A stretch of 33,913 nt of DNA from an uncultured Clostridia bacterium (GTDB taxonomy: Bacteria > Bacillota > Clostridia > Oscillospirales > Ruminococcaceae), in the NCBI GenBank assembly GCA_944382885.1, contig CALWNT010000189.1, positions 1-33,913 of the forward strand, given 5' to 3'. Position numbers and translations under genes: made by a program. Shown here piece by piece: positions 16,072 through 24,316 of the stretch. The first letter of the stretch is position 1. Every line of letters begins with the position of its first letter. A model generated the notes under the pieces. The model worked only from the letters and a program-made list of their open reading frames with translations, ran no database searches and was not told the origin of the DNA.

Positions 16072-16106
16072 CAAACAAATTTTAATTTACCGTTAAAATT
16101 TGTTTG
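16072..16106 (+). terminator. AT-rich hairpin after the cupin gene
   Basis: A perfect 14-bp stem (16072-16085 with 16093-16106) and 7-nt loop lie 20 bp after the stop. The T-rich 3' arm could serve as terminator, although no separate T run follows. Confidence 0.55.
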
Positions 16107-16129
16107 AACGTCTTAAAATATCCATATAA

Positions 16130-16159
16130 ATTGACAAATCATGTCAATAGGTGTATGAT
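16130..16159 (+). promoter_or_regulatory. thiT: Promoter of the thiT transcript with overlapping palindrome
   Basis: TTGACA (16131-16136) is a perfect -35, TATGAT (16154-16159) a good -10, and the spacer is 17 nt. The -35 is one half of the perfect inverted repeat ATTGACA-AATCA-TGTCAAT (16130-16148), a possible operator acting in addition to the riboswitch. Confidence 0.8.
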
Positions 16160-16169
16160 AATGTCTGGA

Positions 16170-16252
16170 ATCGAGGGGTGCTGATGCTCTTACAGAGCTG
16201 GCTGAGATTATACCCGTGGAACCAAGTGGATAATGCCACTGAGGGAAGATTA
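16170..16252 (+). ncRNA. TPP (THI-box) riboswitch aptamer
   Basis: The conserved THI-box elements occur in order: GAGGGGTGC, GGCTGAGA, ACCC, GGATAATGCCA and GAGGGAAG. It lies directly upstream of a thiamine transporter gene and is followed by an intrinsic terminator at 16291-16321, so thiamine pyrophosphate should cause premature termination. Both the fold and the genomic context fit established TPP riboswitches. Confidence 0.96.
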
Positions 16253-16290
16253 CAACATGATTGATGCTGTAAATTTGACTGATACACGAG

Positions 16291-16321
16291 AACCCCGCAG
16301 AAACTGTTCTGCGGGGTTTTT
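16291..16321 (+). terminator. thiT: Riboswitch-controlled terminator before thiT
   Basis: A 12-bp stem (16291-16302 with 16307-16318), loop ACTG, and a run of five T (16317-16321), 57 nt before the thiT start. It is the expression platform of the TPP riboswitch. Confidence 0.92.
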
Positions 16322-16377
16322 GTGGGCAAGAAGTACTTGGGCTTGATTTCGAAATTTTGAAAAAAGAGGTTATTTCT

Positions 16378-17004
16378 ATGTCAAGTCAAAACATCAGACG
16401 TTTGGTAGAAACAGCTTTGCTGTTTGCTATCGCTATGATTTTATCTATGGTCAAACTGTTCGACATGCCTTGGGGCGGTTCTGTGACCCTGTGCAGCATG
16501 CTGCCTATCATTTTGATTTCCTATCGTTATGGTGTCAAATGGGGACTGTTTTCCGGATTCGTATTCTCTATTTTACAGCTTCTCACCGGTTTGAGCGGAT
16601 TAAAGGGATTAACTGGTCCCGCTGTAGTAGGAAGCATTCTGTTGGACTATCTGCTTGCCTTTACAGTACTGGGAATCGGTGGTCTGTTCCGCAATAAGAT
16701 CAAACATCCGGGAACCGCTTTGGCGCTTGGTTCTGTAGTCGCAATTTTCGGGCGTTATCTCTGCTCCTTTGCTTCCGGATTTATTCTCTGGGGAAGCTTT
16801 GCAAAAGAGACGCTGGAAAGCTTTGGCGATGGAGTTGCCAGCTGGGTCTTGGATCATTTTTCCGGTTTTGCCCTTTCTGTGGTGTACTCCGCTCTGTATA
16901 ACGCGACGTACATTGTTCCGGAAATGATCTTAACCGTGATTGTCTGTTTTATCCTTGGCGCTGTGCCGGTGATCGGGAAGAAACAGGACGCAATCGAAAA
17001 ATAA
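16378..17004 (+). CDS. thiT: Energy-coupled thiamine transporter ThiT (ECF S-component)
   Basis: A 208-residue hydrophobic membrane protein with about six transmembrane segments. It binds thiamine and works with the shared ECF module (EcfA, EcfA', EcfT), which is not in the window. The N-terminus RRLVETALLFAIAMILSMVK and the YRYGVKWGLFSGF segment match the ThiT family. The ATG at 16378 has AAGAGG about 8 nt upstream; a TTG further upstream is rejected. The TPP riboswitch in front independently supports a thiamine role. It is a single-gene transcript closed by a terminator, at the upper end of the family's usual size. Confidence 0.95.
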   Translation: MSSQNIRRLVETALLFAIAMILSMVKLFDMPWGGSVTLCSMLPIILISYRYGVKWGLFSGFVFSILQLLTGLSGLKGLTGPAVVGSILLDYLLAFTVLGIGGLFRNKIKHPGTALALGSVVAIFGRYLCSFASGFILWGSFAKETLESFGDGVASWVLDHFSGFALSVVYSALYNATYIVPEMILTVIVCFILGAVPVIGKKQDAIEK

Positions 17005-17049
17005 GATGTGTCTTTTCGGAGATTACAGAAAATTGGTTGATTAAAGTAA

Positions 17050-17089
17050 ATCCAGAGGGAGGATTTTACCTCCCCTCTGGATTTTTTTC
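17050..17089 (+). terminator. thiT: Intrinsic terminator of thiT
   Basis: TCCAGAGG-GAGG pairs with CCTC-CCCTCTGGA (17051-17081, one bulge), followed by seven T. Nothing further is recognised between here and the next hairpin at 17225. Confidence 0.9.
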
Positions 17090-17224
17090 TAAGGGTTGAG
17101 CGGACCCGTTCTGTAAGCGCGAAAATAAAGTTTTTTGTTTCAGTCTATCCCGTGAATTCTTTCTAAAGTAACTTCGAGAAAAACACGGATGAAGAGAATC
17201 TTCTGGCGCAAACCAGTAAAGGAA

Positions 17225-17261
17225 AAAACAGCAGGAACCTTTCAATGGTTCCTGCTGTTTT
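17225..17261 (-). terminator. Intrinsic terminator of the rhamnose operon
   Basis: A perfect 15-bp stem (17225-17239 with 17247-17261) and 7-nt loop with A/T runs at both ends, 12 bp after the rhaD stop. It could act in both directions. Confidence 0.9.
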
Positions 17262-17272
17262 TGCGTTTTGAT

Positions 17273-18097
17273 TTACTGTCTCGGTTCCAAAAATCCTTCT
17301 CTTGGTGTATTACCGAAAGCGTCGGCCACAATCCAGAGCTGCTGATCGGTAATAGACTGTTTGATCGGCAGGTGAGCGATCTTCATATAGAGTTCAGCTG
17401 CCTTTTCCACCGTTTCAATCAATCCGAAGGCTTCGTCCAAATCTTTACCGGTGCCGAAGATTCCGTGGGCAGCCCAAACCACCAGACGGAATTCTTTCAT
17501 CTTTTCAGCGGTAGCCCGTCCGATTTCGTCGTTTCCGCAGAGCATCCAGGGCAGAACGCTGATTCCGTCGGGGAATACCACCATACATTCGGTACACATT
17601 CTCCAAAGGGTACGGGTAAATTCCCGTTCATCCAAGTCGTGAATGAATGTCATGGCGACAACATTGGTACAATGGCAATGCATAACGACGCGGTGATCCG
17701 GATCTACCTTGAGACGTTCAATATGGCTCATAAAATGGGCAGGAAGCTCGCTGGTAGGACGGCCACCGTCTTCATATCCCCACAAAAGGTCGATGCTTTT
17801 GCCGTCCTGAGCCACCCGGATGATACCCAGGTTGTTTTCAGGATCATCTATAACGTTTTTGAAATATTTTCCCGTTCCGGTTACAATAAAAATTTTCCCT
17901 GCCAAAAAGCTGGCATCAAAGTCCATAGGGATGTTTCTTACCGGGCGATCGATGTCCAGATATTCCTTCACCTGATCCTCTTCCAGCATGAAACTGATAT
18001 TTCCGCCGTTTCTTTCATCCCAACCCAGCCGGTACATATTGGCTGTCATTTTACACATATCCCGTACAAAGGGAGCTGTTTTTACATCTTTCATCTT
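17273..18097 (-). CDS. rhaD: Rhamnulose-1-phosphate aldolase
   Basis: A 274-residue class II aldolase, the same length as E. coli RhaD. It cleaves L-rhamnulose 1-phosphate to dihydroxyacetone phosphate and L-lactaldehyde. The zinc ligands map to H140 and H142 (VMHCHCTN) and H211 (WAAHGIFG), each one less than the E. coli numbering (141, 143, 212). The ATG at 18097 is chosen because GGAAGGA lies upstream and the length then matches the family; an in-frame ATG at 18118 has no ribosome site. It is the last gene of the operon rhaB-fucO-rhaA-rhaD, 40 bp after rhaA. Confidence 0.96.
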   Translation of the reverse strand, partial: KMKDVKTAPFVRDMCKMTANMYRLGWDERNGGNISFMLEEDQVKEYLDIDRPVRNIPMDFDASFLAGKIFIVTGTGKYFKNVIDDPENNLGIIRVAQDGKSIDLLWGYEDGGRPTSELPAHFMSHIERLKVDPDHRVVMHCHCTNVVAMTFIHDLDEREFTRTLWRMCTECMVVFPDGISVLPWMLCGNDEIGRATAEKMKEFRLVVWAAHGIFGTGKDLDEAFGLIETVEKAAELYMKIAHLPIKQSITDQQLWIVADAFGNTPREGFLEPRQ

Positions 18098-18137
18098 TAT
18101 GATTCCTTCCAATTCCATAATCGTGATAGAGGGGCCG

Positions 18138-19394
18138 TTACCGTTTTAACAGCACATCCTGTTCATATTCTTTTACGTCTTTGAGCCAGGTTTCTCTGAC
18201 AGGAACTCCCATCAATTCGCAGTAATAATCCCAAACAGCACCGAAAGGATAGGACTTTAATTCTTCCATCATAGCCAGGCGGGTGGTATAATCCCCGTTC
18301 AGTTCCGCTTCTTTCAGTTCCTGGGTAGGTTCCAGATAAGCTTTCAGCAATGCCTTGATCATATTTCTGGTACCGATTACCCAAGCTGCAATACGGTTGA
18401 TGCTGGCGTCAAAGAAATCCAGACCGATATGGGTGCGTTCAATGAGATTGCCCCGCACCAAAGACTGAGCAATGGCGTTGAGCTCGTCATCCAGAATGAC
18501 TACATGGTCGCTGTCCCAGCGAACCGGACGGCTGACATGAAGCAGCAGCTCATCTGTGTAGAGCAGCACACTGGGGATTTTGTCAGAGATCACTTCAGTG
18601 GGATGGAAATGTCCTGCATCCAAGCAGTAGGCTTTCTTTCTGGTTGTGGCATATCCCAAAGCGAATTCATTGGAACCGACGGTATAGCTTTCCGCACCGA
18701 TTCCAAACACCTTGCTTTCCAAAGCGTCCAAGCTGTATTTCGGATCCATCGGCACGCTGAACACCTCATCCAAGGCGGTCATCATCCGGTAACGAGGGCC
18801 TTCCCGGTCTACCGGAATGTCTTTATATCCGTCCGGGAACCAGAAATTCGTTACACATTTCTGGTCCAGTTCCCGTCCGAAGTAATCTGCGATCACTCTG
18901 CAGCGTTTGCAGTGTTCAATCCAGAAGGCGCGGACTTTGGGATCCGCACTGGAAATGGTGAAGCCGGAATCAGCCATGGGATGAGAAAAACAGGTGGGAT
19001 TAAAATCCAGTCCCAGGCCCTGTTCTTTGGCCCAGCTGACCCATTTTTCAAAGTGTTTCGGTTTAATGGTATCCAAATCCAATTTTTCGTCTGTATCCGC
19101 ATAGATCGCATGCAGGCTTAATTTGTGTTTTCCCGGGATAAAGGACAGGGCCTTTTCAATGTCCTGTCTGAGCTGGTCGGGGGTTTGGGCTTTTCCAGGA
19201 TAATTTCCGGTGGTTTGAATTCCTCCGCTTAAGGCAATGTCCTGAAACAGAAAGCCGTTCACATCGTCTCCCTGCCAGCAGTGAAGGGAAATTTTTATTT
19301 TTTTCAATGCCTCGATGGCCGCATCGGTATCTACACCGATTTTCGCGTATGCGGCTTTTGCCAATTCATAGGCTTGTTGAATCTCCTGAGTCAT
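18138..19394 (-). CDS. rhaA: L-rhamnose isomerase
   Basis: A 418-residue metal-dependent isomerase (E. coli RhaA has 419) that converts L-rhamnose to L-rhamnulose. Family segments include [14 protein letters not shown] near residue 40, [11 protein letters not shown], and [11 protein letters not shown], which supplies metal-binding Asp and His. AAAGGAGAG lies about 6 nt before the ATG. It is the third gene of the rhamnose operon. A GC-rich hairpin (19412-19441) precedes it after fucO and may lower or decouple its expression. Confidence 0.97.
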   Translation of the reverse strand: MTQEIQQAYELAKAAYAKIGVDTDAAIEALKKIKISLHCWQGDDVNGFLFQDIALSGGIQTTGNYPGKAQTPDQLRQDIEKALSFIPGKHKLSLHAIYADTDEKLDLDTIKPKHFEKWVSWAKEQGLGLDFNPTCFSHPMADSGFTISSADPKVRAFWIEHCKRCRVIADYFGRELDQKCVTNFWFPDGYKDIPVDREGPRYRMMTALDEVFSVPMDPKYSLDALESKVFGIGAESYTVGSNEFALGYATTRKKAYCLDAGHFHPTEVISDKIPSVLLYTDELLLHVSRPVRWDSDHVVILDDELNAIAQSLVRGNLIERTHIGLDFFDASINRIAAWVIGTRNMIKALLKAYLEPTQELKEAELNGDYTTRLAMMEELKSYPFGAVWDYYCELMGVPVRETWLKDVKEYEQDVLLKR

Positions 19395-19411
19395 CTTCTC
19401 TCTCCTTTTGA

Positions 19412-19441
19412 AAAGCCGGGGAGGAATCGCTCCCCGGCTTT
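19412..19441 (-). terminator. Intercistronic hairpin between fucO and rhaA
   Basis: An 11-bp perfect stem (19412-19422 with 19431-19441) and 8-nt loop. On the minus strand it is followed only by a short TTTTC, so it may act as a leaky terminator or an mRNA-end stabiliser inside the operon. Confidence 0.55.
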
Positions 19442-19481
19442 CATCTACTGAAAACTGGTTTTGGTAAAATCTGAAATCGGA

Positions 19482-20633
19482 TTAGTAAATCTTTTTATAG
19501 ATTTCATAGATTTCTTCTGCGCTGGTGTCTCTCGGGTTGCCGGGAGTGCAGGCGTCAGCCAAAGCGGATTCGCTCAACGCTTTGAGATCTTCTTCTTTCA
19601 CGCCGATTTCCCGGAGGGTTTTCGGAATTCCCACATCTTCAGAGAGCTTTTTCACAGCGTCGATCGCCGCTTTGCGGTATTCTTCCTGAGACATCTCGTC
19701 AACGCCCTGAACACCCATAGCTCTTGCGATCTCACGGTATTTTTCACCGGTAGCAGGTGCGTTGTATTCCATGACATAAGGAAGGATCACTGCGTTTGCT
19801 ACACCATGAGGAGTATCATAAAAAGCGCCCAGAGGATGCGCCATAGAATGTACGATGCCGAGTCCCACATTGGAGAAGCCCATGCCGGCTACATACTGGC
19901 CTAACGCCATATCTTCTCTGCCCTTAGGCTCGTTGTTCACGGCGCTTCTCAAAGAACGGGAAATGATTTCGATAGCTTTCAGATGCAGGGTGTCGGTCAG
20001 CTCCCAAGCGCCCTTGGTGATATAGCCCTCGATAGCATGGGTCAGTGCGTCCATACCAGTGGAAGCGGTCAGGCCTTTGGGCATAGAGGACATCATTTCG
20101 GAGTCTACAATCGCTACAACCGGAATGTCATGGGGGTCAACACAGACGAATTTCCGCTTTTTCTCTTCGTCGGTAATAACGTAGTTGATGGTAACTTCCG
20201 CCGCTGTTCCTGCTGTAGTGGAAACTGCAATAATCGGAACAGATTTATTTTTGGTCTCTACTGCGCCTTCCAGGCTGACTACGTCGGCATGTTCGGGGTT
20301 ATTGGTAATAATCCCGATGGCTTTCGCTGTGTCAATCGGAGAACCGCCGCCAATGGCAATTAAGTAATCCGCACCGATCTGAGCAAATTTTGCAACGCCT
20401 TCTTTGACAATCGCAACGGTAGGATTGGCCTTAACGTCGTCAAAAACTTCATAGGCGAGACCGTTCTGATCCATCAGATCAGTTACTTTGGAAACCACGC
20501 CGAATTTTACCAGGTCCTTGTCGGTTACGATCAGGGCTTTTTTGAAACCGCGGCCTTTGGCTTCATCCACAATATGGGAAATCGCTCCAGCGCCGATATA
20601 GCTGGTTTCATTTAAAATCATTCTGTTTGCCAT
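19482..20633 (-). CDS. fucO: Lactaldehyde reductase (iron-containing alcohol dehydrogenase)
   Basis: A 383-residue group III alcohol dehydrogenase, matching E. coli FucO (about 382). It reduces L-lactaldehyde from the aldolase step to 1,2-propanediol with NADH under anaerobic conditions. The iron ligands map to D195 and H199 (GMDALTHAIEGY), H262 (GIVHSMAH) and H276 (DTPHGVAN). The nucleotide loop GGGSPIDTAKA is present near residue 97. The ATG at 20633 has AAGGAG 9 nt upstream. The frame is open further upstream into rhaB, but the family length and the MANRMILNETSY N-terminus settle this start. It lies between rhaB and rhaA. Confidence 0.95.
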   Translation of the reverse strand: MANRMILNETSYIGAGAISHIVDEAKGRGFKKALIVTDKDLVKFGVVSKVTDLMDQNGLAYEVFDDVKANPTVAIVKEGVAKFAQIGADYLIAIGGGSPIDTAKAIGIITNNPEHADVVSLEGAVETKNKSVPIIAVSTTAGTAAEVTINYVITDEEKKRKFVCVDPHDIPVVAIVDSEMMSSMPKGLTASTGMDALTHAIEGYITKGAWELTDTLHLKAIEIISRSLRSAVNNEPKGREDMALGQYVAGMGFSNVGLGIVHSMAHPLGAFYDTPHGVANAVILPYVMEYNAPATGEKYREIARAMGVQGVDEMSQEEYRKAAIDAVKKLSEDVGIPKTLREIGVKEEDLKALSESALADACTPGNPRDTSAEEIYEIYKKIY

Positions 20634-20662
20634 AATATCTACTCCTTTTTTCTTTTTATTGG

Positions 20663-20682
20663 AACCGGAAAACCTTCCGGTT
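20663..20682 (-). other. Intercistronic hairpin between rhaB and fucO
   Basis: AACCGGAA (20663-20670) pairs with TTCCGGTT (20675-20682) across a 4-nt loop in the 65-bp gap between the two genes. No T run follows at once, so RNA processing or stability is more likely than termination. Confidence 0.5.
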
Positions 20683-20698
20683 AGAATACCTGTAACTA

Positions 20699-22171
20699 CT
20701 ACTTCGCATCCATCAGGCTTTGATAGCGGGGGAATTCTCTTTCCCAAACATCCTTTTCTTCCGGCCCATATTCTTTCAGCTGAGTGGAGTTGCGGATCAC
20801 TTCTCTCGCTTGATTCAAGCCCTTTATTTCTCCCAAGGCCATATACTGCACCGCAATATTTCCGGTTACAGTGGCTTCTGCCGGGCCAGCGATTACCTTC
20901 GCACCAGTGGCGGACGCCGTCATCCTGCAAAGCAGGGTGTCTTTAATTCCTCCGCCCAGCATGTGGATACTTTCGTAATGTTTGCCGGTAAGCTCCTGTA
21001 ATACATTATAAATGACTTTATATTTCATCGCAAGGCTGTCATAGATACAGCGCATGATTTCTCCCCGGGTTTTCGGCACATATTGTCCAGTGCGCTGACA
21101 GTATTCCACCACCCGCCGGGGCAGGTTCCCTGCCGGTTCAAAGGAGGGATCGTCCACATCGACAAAACACTGGAATGGCTTGGCCGCTAAAGCCTCCTGT
21201 TCCAGTTGGGCAAAGCTTACGTCTTCTCCCTCTCGCTTCCATTGACGGCGGGATTCCTGAATCAGCCACAATCCCATAATATTTTTGAGAAAACGGGTGG
21301 TTTTTTCAATACCCGTTTCGTTGGTATAATTGGCTTTGCTGGTGTCCTCGTTGATCAGAGGTTCAGAAAGCTCTGTCCCGAACAGACTCCAGGTGCCGCA
21401 GCTGATGTAGATAAAGTCTTTTTCTTTCGCGGGAGCGCTCACCACTGCCGAAGCGGTATCGTGGGTGGCCACGGCAATCACAGGAACCGGCTTGCAGCCC
21501 AGCTCTTCACAGATTTCTTCGGATAAATTGCCGTAGCTTTCTCCCGCTTCAATTAACGGCGGGAATTTTTCTGTGGAAATTCCCAGCTTTTCGCAAAGCT
21601 CCTGATCCCATTCCTTGGTATAGGGATTAAGCAAATTGGTCGTAGAAGCGTTTGTCACTTCAATTCTCTTTTGCCCGGTGAGAAAATAGGCCATCAAATC
21701 AGGAATCATTAAAATCTGATCCGTATTGTTCCACAATTCCGGTTCTTCCTTGATCAGATAATAGAATTGATAAATCGTATTAAAATGAATATACTGAATC
21801 CCTGTACGGCTGTAAAGTTCCTCTTTTCCAACTGTCTCAAACAGTTTTTCCGGAACCCCGTGAGTTCTCGCATCCCGGTAATGAAGCGGATTCTGCAAAA
21901 GCTCTCCTTTTTTGCTGAGCAGGCCAAAATCTACTCCCCAGGTATCGATTCCTACTGCGTCAAAGCCTCCTAGAGCGACTGCCTTGGTAATGCTTTGCTT
22001 GACCTCATGAAACAGCCGAAGAATGTCCCAGTACATATGCCCGCAGACCACGACTGGATCATTGGAAAAGCGATGAATTTCTTCCATCTGAATCTGCTTT
22101 CCGTCAAAGGTTCCCAGCATCGCTCTGCCGCTGGATGCACCAAAATCAAAGGCCAATACTTTTTTCCCCAT
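20699..22171 (-). CDS. rhaB: Rhamnulokinase
   Basis: A 490-residue FGGY-family sugar kinase (E. coli RhaB has 489) that phosphorylates L-rhamnulose at O1 with ATP. The N-terminal phosphate loop VLAFDFGASSGRAMLG, GIDTWGVDFGLL and VATHDTASAV (catalytic Asp region) are present, and HMLGGGIKDTLLCRMTA near the C-terminus is the adenosine motif. The ATG at 22171 follows GGAGGG with 7 nt spacing and gives the normal length. The frame remains open for 42 more codons upstream to an ATG at 22297, but that ATG lies within the likely -10 box. It is the first gene of the rhamnose operon. Confidence 0.95.
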   Translation of the reverse strand: MGKKVLAFDFGASSGRAMLGTFDGKQIQMEEIHRFSNDPVVVCGHMYWDILRLFHEVKQSITKAVALGGFDAVGIDTWGVDFGLLSKKGELLQNPLHYRDARTHGVPEKLFETVGKEELYSRTGIQYIHFNTIYQFYYLIKEEPELWNNTDQILMIPDLMAYFLTGQKRIEVTNASTTNLLNPYTKEWDQELCEKLGISTEKFPPLIEAGESYGNLSEEICEELGCKPVPVIAVATHDTASAVVSAPAKEKDFIYISCGTWSLFGTELSEPLINEDTSKANYTNETGIEKTTRFLKNIMGLWLIQESRRQWKREGEDVSFAQLEQEALAAKPFQCFVDVDDPSFEPAGNLPRRVVEYCQRTGQYVPKTRGEIMRCIYDSLAMKYKVIYNVLQELTGKHYESIHMLGGGIKDTLLCRMTASATGAKVIAGPAEATVTGNIAVQYMALGEIKGLNQAREVIRNSTQLKEYGPEEKDVWEREFPRYQSLMDAK

Positions 22172-22201
22172 CCATTTGCCCTCCTTTATTATGTCATCCA
22201 C

Positions 22202-22270
22202 AATCGGTTCAGCAAAGTGCGTGACAGGCTGTCCTAGCCAATCAATCACAGGCATGTCTGCCAACCGATT
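22202..22270 (-). other. Folded leader of the rhamnose operon (three-way junction candidate)
   Basis: AATCGGTT and AACCGATT (22202-22209, 22263-22270) form an 8-bp closing stem. Inside are GGCA-TGTC-TGCC (22251-22262), flush against it, and GGCT/AGCC (22227-22239). On the minus strand the fold ends about 14 nt before the rhaB ribosome site (AAGGAGG), where it could affect translation start. No known riboswitch class is recognised. Confidence 0.45.
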
Positions 22271-22295
22271 CACGTTCTGACTCTTTCTAAATCTC

Positions 22296-22301
22296 ATTAT
22301 A
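22296..22301 (-). promoter_or_regulatory. Probable -10 box of the rhamnose operon
   Basis: TATAAT on the minus strand. The hexamer 17 nt upstream is TTATTT, a poor -35, which fits a promoter that needs an activator such as an AraC-type protein. Transcription would start near 22289, downstream of the ATG at 22297. Confidence 0.5.
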
Positions 22302-22313
22302 CTCCCTTTTAAA

Positions 22314-22356
22314 ACAAAAAATAAGGACGTAATTTATCTTTTCATACGTCCTTATT
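22314..22356 (-). terminator. Intrinsic terminator of the HAD phosphatase gene
   Basis: A perfect 12-bp stem (22320-22331 with 22345-22356) and 13-nt loop are followed on the minus strand by TTTTT, just after the HAD stop. It separates this gene from the rhamnose operon. Confidence 0.88.
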
Positions 22357-22358
22357 TT

Positions 22359-23189
22359 CTATTCAGCGATTAGTTGTCCATAGGAAAGAAGCCATTCCAC
22401 AACGCCGTTTTTCTCGTTGGAAGGAATCACTCCATCAGCGGCCTCTTTCAGCTCTGGTACCGCATTTTCGACTGCATATGCCTCATCAGCCGCGAAAAAC
22501 ATGGGAATATCATTTTTGGCGTCCCCAAACACCACCACTTTCTCATATCCCAATTGTTCCTTGAGCTTCAAAATTGCGCTTGCTTTTGTTGCGTCTTTGG
22601 GCATCAATTCGCACCAATACTCTTCCCGATAAAGCTCCTGCTGAAAGACCGACTGACAACAGTTCTCTTCCTTGATTCGCTCATAAAAAGGAGACAACTC
22701 CTCCTGCTCCCCAATGCAGGTAAAGTGGAAAATATCTCCTTCATATAGAGCGGATTTGGAAGAAACGCCCCTCATACGGGGATCCCTTTTTCGATTACTC
22801 AGATAATAGGACAACCCCTCGTTTTCTGTGCCTTTGAGCCAGGAAACCCGTTCCGTCCCCTCGATATAACTGTAAACAATCGGAGACAACTGGAATTCTT
22901 CCATAAGTCCGATCAAGAATTCCAGCTCTTCCCCGGTAAAGGCGGAAGAAAAAATCGTCTCCTTTGTGATCGGATCGACCACATAGGTTCCGTTATAGGT
23001 AATCACCGGCAGAGTCAAATGCAGTTTTTGGGTAATCGGTCCGGCGGACATGATCGATCTTGCAGTAGCATAGGTAAAAGCGAGTCCCTGATTTAAGAGA
23101 AGGTTGAGCTTTTCTACCGTTTCCTCTGTCAAACGGCTTTCTCGGGAAAGAAGCGTTCCGTCTAAATCTGTTACATAAAGTGTTTTCAT
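22359..23189 (-). CDS. Cof-type HAD hydrolase (subfamily IIB)
   Basis: A 276-residue phosphatase of the haloacid dehalogenase superfamily. Motif I is VTDLDGTLL with nucleophile D8 and acid/base D10; motif II Thr is in FTYATARS; motif IV is VVFGDAKNDIPMF near residue 225. A C2B cap lies between. The type usually dephosphorylates sugar phosphates or phosphorylated cofactors. Its ATG overlaps the stop of the upstream AraC gene by 4 bp (ATGA), so the two are translationally coupled, and a terminator follows. It may remove toxic sugar phosphates formed during rhamnose use (inference). Confidence 0.93.
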   Translation of the reverse strand: MKTLYVTDLDGTLLSRESRLTEETVEKLNLLLNQGLAFTYATARSIMSAGPITQKLHLTLPVITYNGTYVVDPITKETIFSSAFTGEELEFLIGLMEEFQLSPIVYSYIEGTERVSWLKGTENEGLSYYLSNRKRDPRMRGVSSKSALYEGDIFHFTCIGEQEELSPFYERIKEENCCQSVFQQELYREEYWCELMPKDATKASAILKLKEQLGYEKVVVFGDAKNDIPMFFAADEAYAVENAVPELKEAADGVIPSNEKNGVVEWLLSYGQLIAE

Positions 23190-24235
23190 TTTTCTTCGTT
23201 CTCCCTGAAACGTTCTTTTTCCTGGAATAAGCTTTTCCCTCTCACTTCTTCCCGAACAGGAACTTCTCCTGTCCTTTTGTATTCCATGCGGTACTCTTTG
23301 GGACTCATGTGATATTTTTCCCGAAACCGGCGGTGAAAATAGCTGTTGTTTTCATATCCCACCGAAAGAATAATGTCTGTTACCGGCAAGCTGGTTTCCC
23401 GCAGCATTTGCAGCGCCTTATCAAACCGCCTTTCCTGCAATAGCTCTTTAAAGGTCGCTCCGGTTACACTTTTGACAATCCGGCTCATTTTAGGCACAGG
23501 CTGCTCCATCTTATAAGCCAGTTCAGTCAGCGTAGCCGTTTTATAATGCTGCTCGATATATCGCATCACATATGCTGTTACAAAACGGGAAAAGGAATCT
23601 TCCGGAGAGGACTGGATCTTGTCGGTATACTGTTCCAACTGCAAAAACAAAAGCCCCATCGTAATCTGGTTGATTTTCTGATCGTTTTCCTTTCGATTCA
23701 GCAGGGAATAGATCATATTTTCAATCAGATTTTGTACGGGAAGAACATCGGATACTTTAAAATGGAGGTATTTGGGACCGTCGTTTTCCCGTCTTAAATT
23801 GGAAATGATAAAACGCGCCAGCACATTATTTTTATCCACCATCTCGTAGGCCGTATCAAAAAATTCCGGAAGAATAATAAAATTGATTCCGATATCCTTT
23901 TCCCCCGCATAAAGGATCTCATGAGAAACAGACCTGCTCAAAAAGAGCAAATCCCCCTTTTGGAGTATGATTTTTTCTTCCTGGTCAATTAAATGAACGG
24001 TTGACCCGGAACACATGTACATAATCTCTACGTAATTATGCTTATGCTTGGGAAAATTCACAAACCGAGTATGCGGACGAATGCTGATCAACTCACCCTT
24101 GGCCAGCATTTTTTTGCTGTCTACGGTAAATTCCTCTCCATTGGCATAGATCTCCTGTTCAATCTTCTGCCTTTCCAGCACACGTTTTTCCTCGTCCGTT
24201 ACGCTTTCCAGAATTTTCATTAACTCCATGTTCAT
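23186..24235 (-). CDS. AraC family transcriptional regulator
   Basis: A 349-residue regulator, longer than the 290 residues typical of the family. Residues about 50-150 form a cupin sensor (FVNFPKHKHNYVEIMYMCSG, KGDLLFLSRSVSHE). The C-terminal AraC domain lies around residues 220-320 (ATLTELAYKMEQPVP, then DIILSVGYENNSYFHRRF and MSPKEYRME), followed by a charged tail of about 30 residues. Alternative starts at 24229 and 24220 are possible because no strong ribosome site is seen. It is coupled to the HAD gene and sits just upstream of the rhamnose operon, so a RhaS/RhaR-like role is plausible but unproven. Confidence 0.9.
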   Translation of the reverse strand: MNMELMKILESVTDEEKRVLERQKIEQEIYANGEEFTVDSKKMLAKGELISIRPHTRFVNFPKHKHNYVEIMYMCSGSTVHLIDQEEKIILQKGDLLFLSRSVSHEILYAGEKDIGINFIILPEFFDTAYEMVDKNNVLARFIISNLRRENDGPKYLHFKVSDVLPVQNLIENMIYSLLNRKENDQKINQITMGLLFLQLEQYTDKIQSSPEDSFSRFVTAYVMRYIEQHYKTATLTELAYKMEQPVPKMSRIVKSVTGATFKELLQERRFDKALQMLRETSLPVTDIILSVGYENNSYFHRRFREKYHMSPKEYRMEYKRTGEVPVREEVRGKSLFQEKERFRENEEK

Positions 24236-24316
24236 GATGAGATCACAGCCTGCCTCTCTCTATTCAGTTGTGCGTTATCCGATGAATTCCCGTTGCGGTA
24301 CTAGAAAAAGGCCCCC

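Noticed and set aside
20634..20930. N-terminal extension of fucO into rhaB (482-residue form)
   Set aside because: The added residues are an out-of-frame read of rhaB. FucO proteins are about 383 residues, and a ribosome site precedes 20633.
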